Below, in pieces: positions 11,760 through 24,642 of a stretch of DNA of 64,000 nt. The stretch lies in NCBI GenBank assembly GCA_905331475.1, contig CAJNYU010002673.1, positions 62,001 to 126,000 of the forward strand. Reading direction: 5' to 3'. The notes under the pieces are model-generated. The model was not told the origin of the DNA and made no database searches. It was given only the letters and a program-made list of their open reading frames with translations. A program made the position numbers and the translations under genes. Source of the DNA: Rotaria socialis. Its lineage: Eukaryota; Rotifera; Eurotatoria; Philodinida; Philodinidae. Positions within the stretch are counted from its first letter, which is position 1. Every line of letters starts with the position of its first letter.

Positions 11760-14700
11760 TATGAGAGAAGCCTGTCTTTTATTAAACTTGAATTTTATCA
11801 GTCAATTCTCTTCAAAATTATGTGTACTAGTTAACTAAAATTTGCAAACTGTTTGACGAAAAACCAAACTGTTTAATACGTACATTATACAGGACAATTA
11901 GTAAGCGAAAATGAACTAGTCGAAATATTAATCTTGATGAAATCAATGCGGGATCCTTATGCAATTATTTTAGAATAGATATATTTGGCGGTGAAATTTC
12001 CAGTTTTTGGAGTAAATCATATAGATACAATCTGTATAGTATCACTACAAAGCAAAGATACCCAATATTATAGTCGATACGTGAAGAGGAATATTACTTA
12101 AAACTTTTATCTTCCTGACTTTGATACATGCAAGACATTTTTACTATTGTCCAATTATCGTAAATAACTTCGATAGGAAAATTTGAAGATTTAATATCTG
12201 GCAATGCCTACTTAACATTAATGCAAATGTTTGCTTACTTTGGAAAATCTATATGCAAATTTTCACAGCCGGCTCAAATTTACGTTGCGCCATTCGAAAC
12301 GCAACTGTATTTGACATACATCTTTGATTGCAGGTAGGCTTCGTTGCAAGGATCAAATATCTTCTAAGTAAATATAATCTATTTTAAACATCAATTCCTG
12401 GTGAATCTGAAATTTATAGATTTTTATTTATTTTGAAATTCAATTAGAATATCACAATATCGTTGCTACATGAATTTTTATCTTTCTGAAGTTTTCCCAT
12501 CAGCTAGATCTTTAATTGTCTGCTATTTCTTTAAGGATAACCATAAGTCATACTAAATATAAAACCAAACTTGCCTGTGATACTCAATATGTTGCACAGC
12601 CCAGATATTTGGTATATGTTTAAACTTAGAAATAGCCATTCTGTTATACAATAAACAGAAACAGAAAGTGGAAAAACCAAGTATATATTCTCTCTCGTAT
12701 AGCTAACTGTCGTTTTAGAATGAGGGGATTAAGTAGAATGCTGCTATAGTATAGAGATAGTTTCTATCAGAATCATTTGTTGAAAAATTTGGATTTTATT
12801 CACTTAGGAAAATACAGATGAGCTTACTTCAGAGCTTGTATACTATTTTGTGATTTAAACTGCATTGATTTAAACAGTTAGCATTTATTCGTAGGTCAGA
12901 ATCAGCTGTTCAAATTGATTTCGACTCTACTCATAATATTGCTTTCTATACGCGTAATAACATTCGAATAATAGGTCCTCATTAGTTGTACTCACATTTC
13001 GTTTTTTAGCAATATAAAATTTTAAGTTTTTGAGAGATCCTCTATTATTCCTTAAGTTTCTTGATCAAGTGAAGACTAAAGTTTCCGACCCTTAATTATA
13101 TTTCGCATTTTACTGATGTTTATCTAATTAACGTTGCTTTATATATCAGTAGTAAGTTTCTTTTCATTAGTTCTATCTGTATTGATGTATTATTTTTTCA
13201 TCATCATCGAAAGAAATTAGAATGCTCATATTATCAAACGCTAATCTAACATTTGAAGTCAAAAATTTCAATTTATTTTAAAGATTAAAGATGATCGTTC
13301 CATTTAGTAAGAAACACATTAAGACAGCTCTTAACTTAGAGGATATTCAAATATTTCATGATGACACTCCAATACAACGGCAATAATAATTACAGTCGGA
13401 TTAAAACATTTTATGACAAGATATAGTCGATTTAACTTCTCTTACTGGCTAGACAGAAAAGCATTAGTAGTTATAATGTAAGTATAGCATGATTGCGGAG
13501 TATTACATCTATTCATATAGTGTAAATCTAAAAAAAATAAAGAAAGCAAGCTCACAGAATGAAATGATAAAATTTCATACTAAAATTTACCTAAGACAAG
13601 TTATGTTCCAGTGCAGTACGAATCCGCATTCACACACCGATATTCATGTACTAATAGACGCAGTTGTCTCAAAATGTTTAGAATAGCTTGTTGAAAAATC
13701 TCAAGAGATCATAATACGATTAGTTCGGTAGCTTCTGAAAAAAACTAGGACTTCTTTTCAATTACTTATAAGTATGATTTAGCGTAAAAGAAAATATTTT
13801 TGTCATTATACACTCATGTCAGAAAAAATTCCCAAAAGAAGTTCATTTATAAGCAATCAATATAGCTATGATATCACATAAATTATCCTGGTGTTGCATA
13901 TACTAACTAACTAACTATACGAGTTATCTTTGATTGTAATAATAAGTTTGAAGAAACAGGGAAAGGTTGATGATCATGCTTTGATTTTTGTTAAATAATT
14001 AGTAGGACATTTCTTTTTCTAGAAAATAACATTGCCGATGCTCAAAGAAAAGCTCTTCAAGTAACTCGAACAGTTCGTGATTATGAATTTAATGATTTCT
14101 ATGATATATAGTTGCCATTATATCAACTATCGAAAAACACAAGATTAGCTCTTTATAGATGTTAATGGTCACGGTGACCCTGAACGAGTACTATCAAGGT
14201 TGTATAAGGCACCAACTCGTCGAATTGTTCGTTATTTCTTACCTGTCACAGTTAAATGTCTTGTGAAAGAAAATATAAAAAACCTGTCATGTTCGAACAG
14301 TAATAAGACGTTTCTGAAAGAATATGTAGATATTAATGTTACTTAAGAAAAAACCAAGATGGCACAACTTCAGATTAAGCAATAGTTTGTAGAGAATTGA
14401 CAAGCACTTCAAACTCGACAAACTTATTCTATTTAAAAAAAGTGTCTCACTAATACCGTATCGAACGCCAAGATTATTTTTTGAATTTCAATAAAATCGC
14501 GAACTATTAGAAGTGGCAACAATTTAATGCACAACACCTATTGACGCAAGTTATATAGTTAGGTAAGTCGTGATTAGGATTCATATTGTATTTTCATAGT
14601 TCTAAACAGGGTTTTGTTTTTTGAACGTTTCCCATTTCAAGATGACAAAGCGATCGAGATAGTTCATATCGATTCTATGTATCTTTTTAATGCAATAAAA

Positions 14701-14838
14701 TCTTTAAAAAAGAACAGAAATCAGCCTTCGGAAACTGCAAGAAAGATGAAAGTTTATTGGAGAAAACCTTCTCACTTAATAGAATCCTATAGGTCTGCGT
14801 AGAGTGAAGAGATAATCCAAAGTCATCTAGAAGACTAA
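11760..14838. other. Repeat-poor intergenic stretch with coding relics near its end
   Basis: No gene structure is supported between 11760 and about 14020. The sequence is AT-rich with no long open frames. Coding-like islands start at 14023 and are listed separately. An open frame near 14614-14802 follows them but has no recognisable motif. The right boundary is the foldback element. Confidence 0.4.
14023..14346 (+). pseudogene. Two coding-like islands, probable gene relic
   Basis: Block one (14023 to a stop near 14110) follows an acceptor-like TTCTTTTTCTAG and reads NNIADAQRKALQVTRTVRD and onward. Block two (14158-14346) follows TTTATAG and reads DVNGHGDPERVLSRLYK, then APTRRIVRYFLPVTVKCL, ending at TAA. 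Both have protein-like composition unlike the random frames nearby. The first ends in a stop without a donor, so they cannot be joined cleanly. I do not recognise the family. Decayed gene is the simplest reading; two exons of an unusual real gene is the alternative. Confidence 0.3.
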
Positions 14839-15434
14839 CGAGGGAATATCTCCAAGTAATACCAATGATTCGGGTTCATGCTGTGCTCATAAGTAGGACC
14901 CAGTGAGACTAGAAAAAGCCTAAAAGATTTCGTGCCATTAGGCCTTTCTTCCAAAGTTATGACCGTTTTACTGAATTTTCGACCTTGGACAAGGAATTTT
15001 GAACTGAAATTTTTTCTAGCAATAGCTCTCATCGATATTAGAAGGTTCCAAAAGTTTCAGTGAAAACGAATGCATCATTTTCGAGATATTGCATATTGAT
15101 GAAAACGGCCATTTTCCAAAAAAATATCGTAAAATTGACTTCTCTTCAACATTCAATATCTCGAGAATGATGCATCCGCTTTCACTGAAACCTTTGGAAC
15201 CTTCTAATATCGAAGAGACCTATTGTTAGGAAAAATTTCAGTTCGAAATTCCTTCATTCAGCTTTTCTATAAACTCCTTGTGCAAGGTCGAAAATTCAGT
15301 AAAATGGTTATAACTTTGAAAGAAAGGCCTAATGCCATGAAATCTTTTAGGCTTTTTCTAGTCTCATTAGGTCCTAATTATGAGCACAATATGAACCCGA
15401 ATGATTGGTATCACTTGGAGACGTTCCCTCGTAA
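14836..15434. mobile_element. Foldback (long inverted repeat) element, 593 bp
   Basis: Left arm 14839-15090 and right arm 15155-15431 are near-complete inverted copies around a spacer of about 64 bp. Ends are CGAGGG and CCCTCG, flanked by the direct triplet TAA (14836-14838 and 15432-15434), a possible 3-bp target duplication. The arms differ by scattered point changes and by one 25-bp segment present only in the right arm. That segment is bounded by AAGGA repeats, so the left arm probably lost it by slippage or recombination between those repeats. The open frames of 65 and 81 residues in the two arms are mirror images of each other, not genes. The class resembles foldback or MITE-type elements. 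Confidence 0.8.
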
Positions 15435-16272
15435 GGTCAATAATCTGTATCCATTATCGAGTAGATAACAGGTTATATGCTAACTGAGAAATCTATTTAT
15501 TAATTATTAGATTATCTGTATCCGACTTTGCAGAACATAAGACAAGGACCATTTTGAAACAAAAGCTATCATAATGAAAAATAAACAACTTGTGCTCCAG
15601 GTGTAAAACATGCTTATCCTTATCACTCTCTAATATACTAATTTCAATGTTCTTTTCAACCAGATTTTGCAATATTTCTACAATTAATGAAAAAAAGCAA
15701 ATTTATATTAAGTCATGTAACTTTGTGACACTTTGAAATGATGTTAACATAGAGCTATTTAATAATATGATTGTACTATATCCATCCTTTCAATTTCTAT
15801 TCCATATATGATTAATGATTTAATTAACAAAAAGAAACAGAAACTAAACATGATTTCCAAACCAAATGCCAAAAACATATGAATAAAAAGATAAAACACA
15901 TGCTTAAATTTTAAAAATTAAATAACATCTGGTGAGATGAAGCATGAATTATTGAAAAATGTAATGCGATTTTATGCAGAAAAACGATGAGAGTACCTTA
16001 CTTTAAAAATTTTCTAAAGCAAGCTTTTTTTAGTGACAAAAAGATGCGAATAAGTCGTGACTAATAAATGATCTATGATAAAACATGCGTGATGAACTTA
16101 CAAGTACGAACGTTAGGTGCTCGCATTCAGAAATTGTCGTCAGAAAGATTTTGATACAATATTATATTTTTCATCCAATTCAAGGAAAGCTGCATAATAA
16201 AATATGCCTTTGTTTCTTGTTTTAGCGATACTTGAATTATGATAACTCTGATTTAATTATTAAACATCAATT
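15435..16272. other. Intergenic, no gene seen
   Basis: AT-rich DNA between two repeat elements. No open frame with coding character and no recognised signal. Confidence 0.4.
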
Positions 16273-16629
16273 CCCAGGTGAATGAATCCGACAGTGAATC
16301 CCATCGGATTTCATGGGATCCAACAAGCCGACAAGATCCGATCAGATTTCTGGTCACGGACCTATTAACGGATCCGACAGAAAAAAACGTTTTCTTAATT
16401 ACCAATGAATAAGCATATGATGCTAACAGAACACATGGATCTAATGTTTATGTTGGATTCCGTTAAATTCCGACACTGGAACCTATCGGATTCCAACACT
16501 AGGGTTCCAATTGTAGGTCCTACATTCGGATACGATAGGATTTCGTCGGTTTAGTAAAATTCATATTATATCTAATAAGATTCCGACACGAATCCGATAG
16601 AATCCCACTATGGGAAACATTCTCCTGGG
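16273..16629. mobile_element. Small inverted-repeat element rich in ATCCGA motifs
   Basis: About 357 bp. The left end is CCCAGGTGAATG and the reverse complement of the right end is CCCAGGAGAATG (11 of 12 identical). The interior is unusually dense in ATCCGAC/ATCGGAT-type words on both strands, with many imperfect internal inverted copies. The terminal CCCAGG matches the type of the 11464-11759 element, so they may be related. No coding frame. A target duplication is not clear (at most TT on each side). A near match to the left junction (AAACATCAATTCC then GGTGAAT) also occurs near 12388. Confidence 0.55.
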
Positions 16630-18027
16630 TTTGAACAGCAAAATTGTTTTTTCTAATTTTTCAGTAGTTGCTGTTTTCTTGTTATATTTATTTTAACGTT
16701 ATATTTTTTTATCCTGAACGTAATTGAATTATAAACTATACTTCAGAAGGATTTATAATCCCAGAAGATGCTTTCATTGCTATTCTATTGGAAGGAGGAC
16801 TATTCGCCCACTAAGTAAAATATTTTGGTTCGGTTGCTCGGCAACTAATTTGTCGGTGTGAATGAATTTGGGACAGAGTTGCTGATATGTGCGTGTTGAT
16901 AACAGGTATTTACTACCATTACCCACACTCATACGTATCTCACATCCTACACGCAATATATTTCGCTAATAAAATTTAAAACACCAAAAACTATATCAGT
17001 TATTTAAAATCAACGAACAACACCTCTATAACATACAATCGAATTAAGGACACAACATTTACAAAAAGTAAATGCAAACAACCCGACTACAACGAATACA
17101 ATACAATGAGTCTTTCTACCTAGATCTACTTTCTAGTTATCTTTAAAACATTTAACCAAATTCAAGTGGCTCATACGCAAGGGTCTATCTTCTAAAGAGC
17201 TTATGTTGATGGTCAATTATTTGATAAAACATCGTCACTATTCATGTCTTCGTTTTAGTTCTGTGTGATTATCAAGTGGCAATGAGTCATAGAAGAATAG
17301 AAGTCCTATTCAAAAATATCATTAAAAACCAGATGATCACGAAACTCTGTTACGAAAACAATCAAAATTTAAATGTTCGTTCCTCCCTATTTCTGGTTGA
17401 ACTTGTAAAATGGCAAAAAAAGTAACCACCATTGCATCTGGACTATAGGATTTAGACTAAATAACCATAAGGTACATAAGTAATATACGGAATTAGATAT
17501 TTTCTATGCATCCATTTCAAGAGATATAGCAAATGTATTTACAAAAAAAAAGTCAAGAAGATAAAAAAAACAATCATTTGAACAAGATTACTAGAAATTA
17601 TTGGATATTTTCGATAAAGGACAAAGAGAAAAACGAAATTACCATCGTATTCTATTTGTCTCATGGGATCCGTATAAAGGTTTCAGATTCCTTCTGTATT
17701 GATTGTTGATAATACAAAATCGAAAGTTGATCGTTGACTTTTAAAAGCACTTTTTGTTTCTTTTCTGAAAAGTGTGATCTTATCAAATTTCTGATAATAA
17801 TGCGTGCAAACAATCTCAAGATCAAATTGAAGGCCAAGTCACTGTTTCTGTTATTTACTTTTCTATTCAGTTGGAACTGAAAATGTCTGTTATAAAAGGT
17901 TAAAAGTATGCTATCTTGTAAATTGAATCTGATAAAACAAAGAAAACTATTTTGCCGTTTGTATTGAATCACTAGGTGATTGAGTGGATGGAGAAAGCGT
18001 TAACGAAAATATCGATAACTTACACCA
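16630..18027. other. Upstream region of the cation transporter gene
   Basis: No gene is recognised. An open minus frame at 17661-17972 is rich in Phe, Arg and Asn with no motif and is probably chance. The last 50 bp before ATG 18028 could be 5' UTR; an acceptor-like CACTAG lies near 17970-17975. Confidence 0.35.
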
Positions 18028-20013
18028 ATGGACAACCCACAAGCACCAAGTACACCAAATACACCAGAAAGACCGGCACGTCGTCATACAATCGATGTCA
18101 ATATACTATCAACAACGCCTCGCTATGATTTCATTCTACCATCATACAGTAGAAATCGTCGTGTCTCATCAATAATAACAACTCTACCACCGGGAATTGC
18201 CCTGTATGATGGTTCTACTAATGTTAGCATCCCAATTCCTGAACAAAATCAAATATCAGAAGAAACAGCTAGTAATACGAAGGGTACGAATTGTAGAATT
18301 TTCATATATCTTAAATTCTTTACTTTACTTGTGTTTTATCTAGAAAGTAATAGTCGATTTTCATTGGAACAAATGATATCCTACAGACATGGTCAGCATG
18401 TTGCAGATAAAGCATTGTCACGTCCAGTTAGGTAAGAATTTCATTCACTGTTGAATTTCGCTGTTTGATTTTATATTATTTTTCATATTTCAAAGAAAAT
18501 TTTATGCAAGACAAGATGAAATCATAGATCACTATTCAAATATACAGGAACGACATGAAACTGGTGGTACATCACACGATGCACGTGCTGAACGACATAA
18601 ACGATGGACGCTTATACTTATTAAAACAACGCTATTTTCCAACATTGTAAGAGAAATTTTCATTTTTATTCTGTCATTGTTCTCATAGTATATTGTCATA
18701 GTTTCTTGTAATAGGAAAAATATTTTCTGCTATCATTTCAAAGTCATTATCAATTGCATCATCGGCGATCGATAGTACCATTGATTTAATGTTGAATTTT
18801 GCTATTTGGTGGGCGGCCAGAGCTATAAGAAAACGAAATCCACAGCTTTATCCTCAAGGTTCGAATAGACAGTTCATAAATTGAATTTTATAATACAATG
18901 CTTTTATTTCTCCTTTCATAAGGACGAACTCGTCTTGAACCTATCATCATTATTATACTAAGTATTGTTATGTGTGCTGCTAGTTTTCAAGTTATTTTTG
19001 AAGGCGTTCGTTCAGTTATCGAGGATGTAAGCTACTTTCGAAATGTTAGTGGTTATGCATATGAAAAACCGCCGGTTGATATTAATCCTGCAGCAATTGC
19101 AATAATGTGTGTAACAATTGGTAAGTTCTTCTGACATTCGTATTTTTCTATTATACATAAACGGATTAAAATCAATATTGTGTTTTCTTGTACACAAGTC
19201 ATTAAAATTATATTGTCTGTATTGTGCTACCAAATTTCAACACCTACAATGTCAGCACTGGCTGCGGATCATCGAAATGATGTAGTTGCAACTGTTGTTG
19301 CATTGGTATTTGGAATCATTGGTAAGAAGGAATATAAATTAAATAGAATGAAGAATTTTATTTATATTGAGTTAATTTATAAGAAATCAATTTTTTGCAA
19401 GCACGACTTATTAAAGTTATTCATTTAATTAGGTTCCAAAGCAATAGACGGTGAAATCAAACCAAGAGAATTATCGGTTATTGATCCTGTTGGTAAGTAA
19501 AAAATAAAATATGTGTTTTGTTTTATATTTTGAACTGTCCAATTTTTTAGGCGCTATAGTAATCAGTTTATACATCATTGTTTGCTGGATTCCTCAAGTT
19601 CGTCGTAAGTAACTGCATCAGTTTTATGCTAACATAATCTATGTATACTGCTAGTTCATATTCGTAATCTAACTGGTTATACAGCTCCATATCAATTTCT
19701 TCAACAATTAACTTGGATAGCATTTCATCATTCGTCACTGGTGCGTAAAATAGATACAGTACGAGCATATCATTTTGGTACGCATTTTCTTGTCGAAATC
19801 GATGTTCTTCTTCCTGATGACCTACGTCTTTGTGAAGCAGTTAATGTTGGTATTGGCCTTGAACAAAAAATAGAAGCATTGCCAGATGTTGAGCGGGCTT
19901 TTGTTCATTTAAATTATGAACCTACGAATGTTGCTGATCAACCTAATACTACCGAAGAACAAGATGGCCAATCAGCTGCTGCCATCAGTCGGCGTCATCA
20001 TAAAGTTGTTTGA
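18028..20013 (+). CDS. Cation diffusion facilitator transporter, Mn-type
   Basis: Membrane antiporter of the CDF family that moves a divalent metal out of the cytosol in exchange for protons. Nine exons join to 471 residues: 18028-18283, 18344-18431, 18496-18646, 18702-18858, 18923-19120, 19199-19321, 19433-19492, 19551-19604, 19685-20013. Residues 1-150 are a hydrophilic N-terminus. TM2 carries D189-STI-D193 and TM5 carries D307-H-RN-D311. Asp at the first TM2 position, where zinc CDFs have His, is the pattern of manganese CDFs such as plant MTP8-MTP11. The C-terminal cytosolic domain shows VRAYHFGTHFLVEIDVLLP and LPDVERAFVHLNYE, the usual metallochaperone-like fold. The fourth exon start was placed at 18702 because only that acceptor keeps TM1-TM2 in frame. 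A poly(A) signal AATAAA follows at 20025. Metal specificity is inferred from the motifs only. Confidence 0.9.
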
Positions 20014-21477
20014 AGTGATCAATGAATAAATAAACAAGAGAACAAAAACGAATTTCTCTATTCTGAATTACATGCATTACTTCATAATAATTTAATATGT
20101 TATACAAAGTGTGTCTTTTATTTCTATCGCCACGCATAATTGATGATTGCATCTTTTGTTTCATTTTTTTATGCAGTTTTACTTCATGAAAATTTTATTG
20201 TCCTAGAAAATCTTGAATCGAATAAGCAACTGAAGACGTGAAAAAATTAGAATATATCTCTGATCGGATTCTTTTAACGACTTGACTGATTTTATTTGAG
20301 GATTACATGTACGTATTCCCAAACAAAAAATCAGTGTTTCGATACCATTTCTACTAATGGAATATGTTCTAACTAATTGTTGATAATGTAGTATGACAAG
20401 TCACAGGCATAACTACTAGTAAGCTATCGTGTGGAGCATTCTTTTTTTAGACGATTTCATACGAATTTGAAGGTATTTCTTTTTCAATGATACTAACAGC
20501 GATCAATAACATCTGAATTATATTTAACTAAATCGTATTATGCATTTAATGATAGAATCTCTAACTCGAGTGAAAAATATATTAATAGAACAATCGTTTA
20601 ATGCATTCTGTCTATTTTTTCACTTATCAAATGTTTAGAATTATCATAGGCTTCATTTCACAATCAAAACTACTAGTAGTACTCAATGTAAACGTCATTA
20701 TCCATACGAACAAACAGCAACAATCTTTATTGACGGAAAAAAACAATACGATCCAACCATTATTACCATAGATATAGAATTACAAAACCAAAAATGTATT
20801 AGTAAACTTAAATGTTTTATCGCTGTAGTTTCAATTATTTTGAAATATCATCCAGTTAGTTTTTCTTCATACATCAGATAAGATTATACATCATGTTGAG
20901 TTGATTGTTTAGTTAATCCTTTTACAAAAGTAATCTGTAGGAATAGTTTACACTCATTAATGAAAGAAATATGAAAGGTCACTTTTATGACATCAAAAAA
21001 AAAATAAGATTTTTAAAGAAACGATATTTTACTGTAAGAAACGAAATTTTCTAAGCAACCAATTCATTATTGAACTATCGGATAAGTTGTTCGATAAGAT
21101 TAATTCTTCGTACACTTGCACTCGATGTTTTTCGCACCATTCGTTTAAATAGTAGACGTTATTAATTCGCAGAACATTTATTAAACATCACAAAATGATA
21201 TTTTCATTCCAATTCAAGTAGAATGAATTTATACATTTGCACGTCCCATCAATTAACAATTTGACGTGCTCAATTCAAATCATATGTGTAATTTAGTGTA
21301 AAATAAAAACAACATTCTATAGTCTGTTTCGCCTCACTTGTTTAATTATTCTTTATCGACTAATTACGCCCTTGTCATAACCAATCAACTACTAGACCAT
21401 TAAATACGATGCATAAATTTAAAATATTAATAGACACTCTTTCTTATTTTAACGAAAAAAAAGAAACACAAAATTCC
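20014..21477. other. Convergent intergenic region
   Basis: Separates the 3' ends of the cation transporter (plus) and MTIF2 (minus). It is AT-rich, carries the AATAAA of the transporter at 20025-20030, and shows no open frame with coding character. Confidence 0.5.
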
Positions 21478-24400
21478 CTAAAATCCATAATCCCATTTTG
21501 CTTCGTGCGCAACTTGTCTAATACTATAACAAACAATTTGATCACCTTTTTGAAATTTGACATCATGATTTGTAAATGATAGGCCACACTCGCTACCTTT
21601 CTTTATCGATTGTACATCATCACGTATATGTTTCAAAGATGATAGCGTATCTTTAAAAGAAACAACAGAGGAAAAAAAGATTATTGTTCTTTACTGAAAT
21701 AAATTTCTAATTTACCTCTATGAATAACTTGACCATTACGAACTAATTTAAATAATTGTTTTTTCTCAAATGCACCATCCGTAACACGACAACCAGCTAC
21801 AGGTACTTTTTTATTACGATCGGTTATTTCAAATACTTGCAAAACATCGGCTGAACCTGTTGGAACATCTTCTTCTGTCGATGGTATACGTTTGGTTAGT
21901 TCACCTTTTATATCATTTAACATATGATAAATAACATTAAATGTTCGAATAGGTACTTGTTGTCGACCTGCTTCAAGTGCTACTGATTGACTTACATTGG
22001 TGTTAAATGCATAAATTGTTGCTAGAAATTAAAATAAAATTCCAACGAAGATTAGACTATTTTTTTGTTTTTGTTAAACAAACCATTAAATAGCTTAGCT
22101 GCTTCTAAATCATCATCATTAACTGCGCCCACTGATGCATCAACTACATCAAGTGGACATCGAGTATCATTGTACATATTAACAATATTTGTTAATGCTT
22201 CCAAACTTCCAAAAACATCGGCTACGATAAAAGAATGACATTTAATTTTCAATTATTTTCAACTGTTAAATTACTTTTAATTAGAATAGAATATTTTAGT
22301 TTTTCTTCTTTATCTTCAATATGTTGACCAGAACCTTTATCACGTTTTCGAAATACAATGCCTAACTCTCGACGACGTTTAAGTTCCGCTCTAGGAACAA
22401 AGATTTTCTTTTAGGAATTAATTTTCTTTTTCTTATTTTATTATATACAAACCGATATTTTTGTAAATGATCTTCATGTTTTTGTGTAACAGCAACTGCA
22501 TCGACTTCCATTTTTTGAGCAACCTCCTCAGCTCTACGCTGAGCAGCAATACGATTAGCTAAATTCTATTTAAATTTCAAAAAATATAATTTCTGCCACT
22601 CAGTATAAAGCTTCTCAATATTACTTCACTCTCAACTTCAAATACTTCGTCACCAGCAGCTGGCAATGTTTTCCATCCGGATACTTGTACAGGCATACTC
22701 AATGTTGCTCGTTCAATTTGAATGCCTCGTTCATTGTATAAAGCTCGAACCTAAATTGATAGACGATTAAATTTAAGCATTGAATAGTTTTATTTGTTTC
22801 CTGGAAAAAAATTTTTTTTACTCGTGCAACACTTTGACCAGCAAGTAAAATAGTTCCTTTTTTTAATTCACCACGTTGAACAAGAATAGTAGCAAGATTA
22901 CTGTAGAATAAAACAAAAACAAAACATAGATAGATATGTCGACTTATAATAGCTTACCCTCTAAGGCTCACCCCTTTTTTTGATTGGTATCGAATTCGTC
23001 AGTGCCGGATACTGTTTCTTCATGTTTCGATTCGATTACTGTGCCTTCAACAGGACCACTTGAATCGCCACGTAATTGTTGTAATTCTGCCACTGCTAAT
23101 ATTGATTCGAGTAATTTATCTATGTTGATATTCTTGAATAAACGAGAAAGTCAATGGTAAAATTCTTCAACAAAGAAAAGTTTTTCTCCTACTTTTAAAG
23201 CTGAAATAGGTACACCCACAACATCACCACCAATAGATTCAAGTTGAAGACCCTGTTCAGCAAGCATGGTTTCCGTATGTTTCTATGGTTATGTATAAAA
23301 TTAGAATATTAAATAAATCAGTTTTTTTTCTCTCGCTATCTTACGACATTTGCATCTGCTTTATCAATTTTATTGATAGCAACAACAATAGGAACTATAA
23401 AATTCAAAGAGCACGATTGTAAAATTTTCATTTATATTACCAATATAAAACTCACCTTTTGCTCGGTTAGCATGTGCAATACTTTCTACTGTTTGAGGCA
23501 TAACACCATCATCAGCAGCAACAACAAGCACAACTATATCTGTTACTTGAGCACCACGAGCTCGCATTTCAGCAAACGCTAAATGACCAGGTGTATCAAT
23601 AAATGTTACAGTCGATGATTTCGATACGGGTACTAGCATAACAGTGAACACATCATTCATGTAGATTAGAAATAGATGATTAGGTAATCAAAAAAGACAA
23701 CTTACCAATAAAAGCACCGATGTGCTGTGTAATTCCTCCGAATTCACTGGATACAATATTACTATTTCTTAATGCATCTAACAAACTAGTTTTTCCATGA
23801 TCAACATGACCCATGATAGTAACAACAGGTGGACGGAGTTTTAATTTTTCTTTTGGAGGCATAGGTCTAGACGAAAAAAAAGTAGCAAAACAAATATATT
23901 TTACTGATGTACTGTTTTCATTTATGTCGAAAGTTTAACATACGTGCGAACGAATTTCGCTATATTTGCTACTGGTTTCTTTTTATCGTTTGCAAAAGGT
24001 GATGGTATAAGTCTATGTTTCCCACCGCATAAATGTATGACTTCCACAATAACATTAAAATCATCGATTTCTAAACATATTTATTTTTGTCAAGATCTTT
24101 CATAGTCCTTCTACATTACAAACCTTGACTATCAGATGAATATTGATCGCCGTTTTTTATATGAATAAGACAATCATAAACATGATCTGCATTTTAAAAA
24201 ATAAAAATAAAAGATAGTTTTCGCTGATATTAGATTTGGAAAAAAAACAAAAGAACCTACCAACATTAATATCCATTGCTTGAGCAAGCGCTTTTACAGT
24301 CATTTTATGATAGATTTCTATAATAGGTCTTTTACTCTTTGGGCCATAAGATATTGGCTAAAAACAGACAGCAGTGTTCGTCTAATTATTATTTTATAGA

Positions 24401-24618
24401 ATAATTCAATGACATACTTGATATTTTTTATTACTTTTAGTAGATTTCGAAAGAAAACGTAGAGAATAGAATGGTCTTTGGGCGGATGATTTAGAAAAAA
24501 GAGTAGCTATGTTTCTGCGTTGCTGTTGTTGGTGCAAAACAATAAGAGAACTAGTCAGTCGCTGTTGGCATGAGCGACAAATCGATATAGTCGATTTGAA
24601 GAGAAACCGACTAATCAT
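21478..24618 (-). CDS. MTIF2: Mitochondrial translation initiation factor IF-2
   Basis: GTPase that brings formyl-Met-tRNA to the mitochondrial small ribosomal subunit. About a dozen short exons; the first two are 24418-24618 and 24261-24357. The G domain is complete. G1 is GHVDHGKT (near 23810), the switch region is GGITQHIG, G3 is DTPGH (near 23600) and G4 is NKID (near 23360). Domains II-IV follow, including [20 protein letters not shown] near 21800, and the protein ends WDYGF, like the W-D-x-G-F end of animal homologues. The N-terminus is Arg/Ser-rich without acidic residues, fitting a mitochondrial presequence. I prefer the ATG at 24616-24618. It lies 5 nt after the acceptor-like TTTCTATTTAG, so the longer frame starting at 24642 would begin inside an intron or outron. 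Roughly 700 residues, normal for the family. Confidence 0.92.
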
Positions 24619-24642
24619 TTTATCTAAATAGAAAATAGACAT

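Noticed and set aside
14835-15468. Two similar proteins of 65 and 81 residues on opposite strands (RNFSS and RNSFI types)
   Set aside because: They are the same sequence read from the two inverted arms of the foldback element; no independent gene.
24619-24642. Earlier in-frame ATG giving MTIF2 eight extra residues
   Set aside because: An acceptor-like TTTCTATTTAG lies between this ATG and the next, so it is probably spliced out; the next ATG also gives the better presequence.
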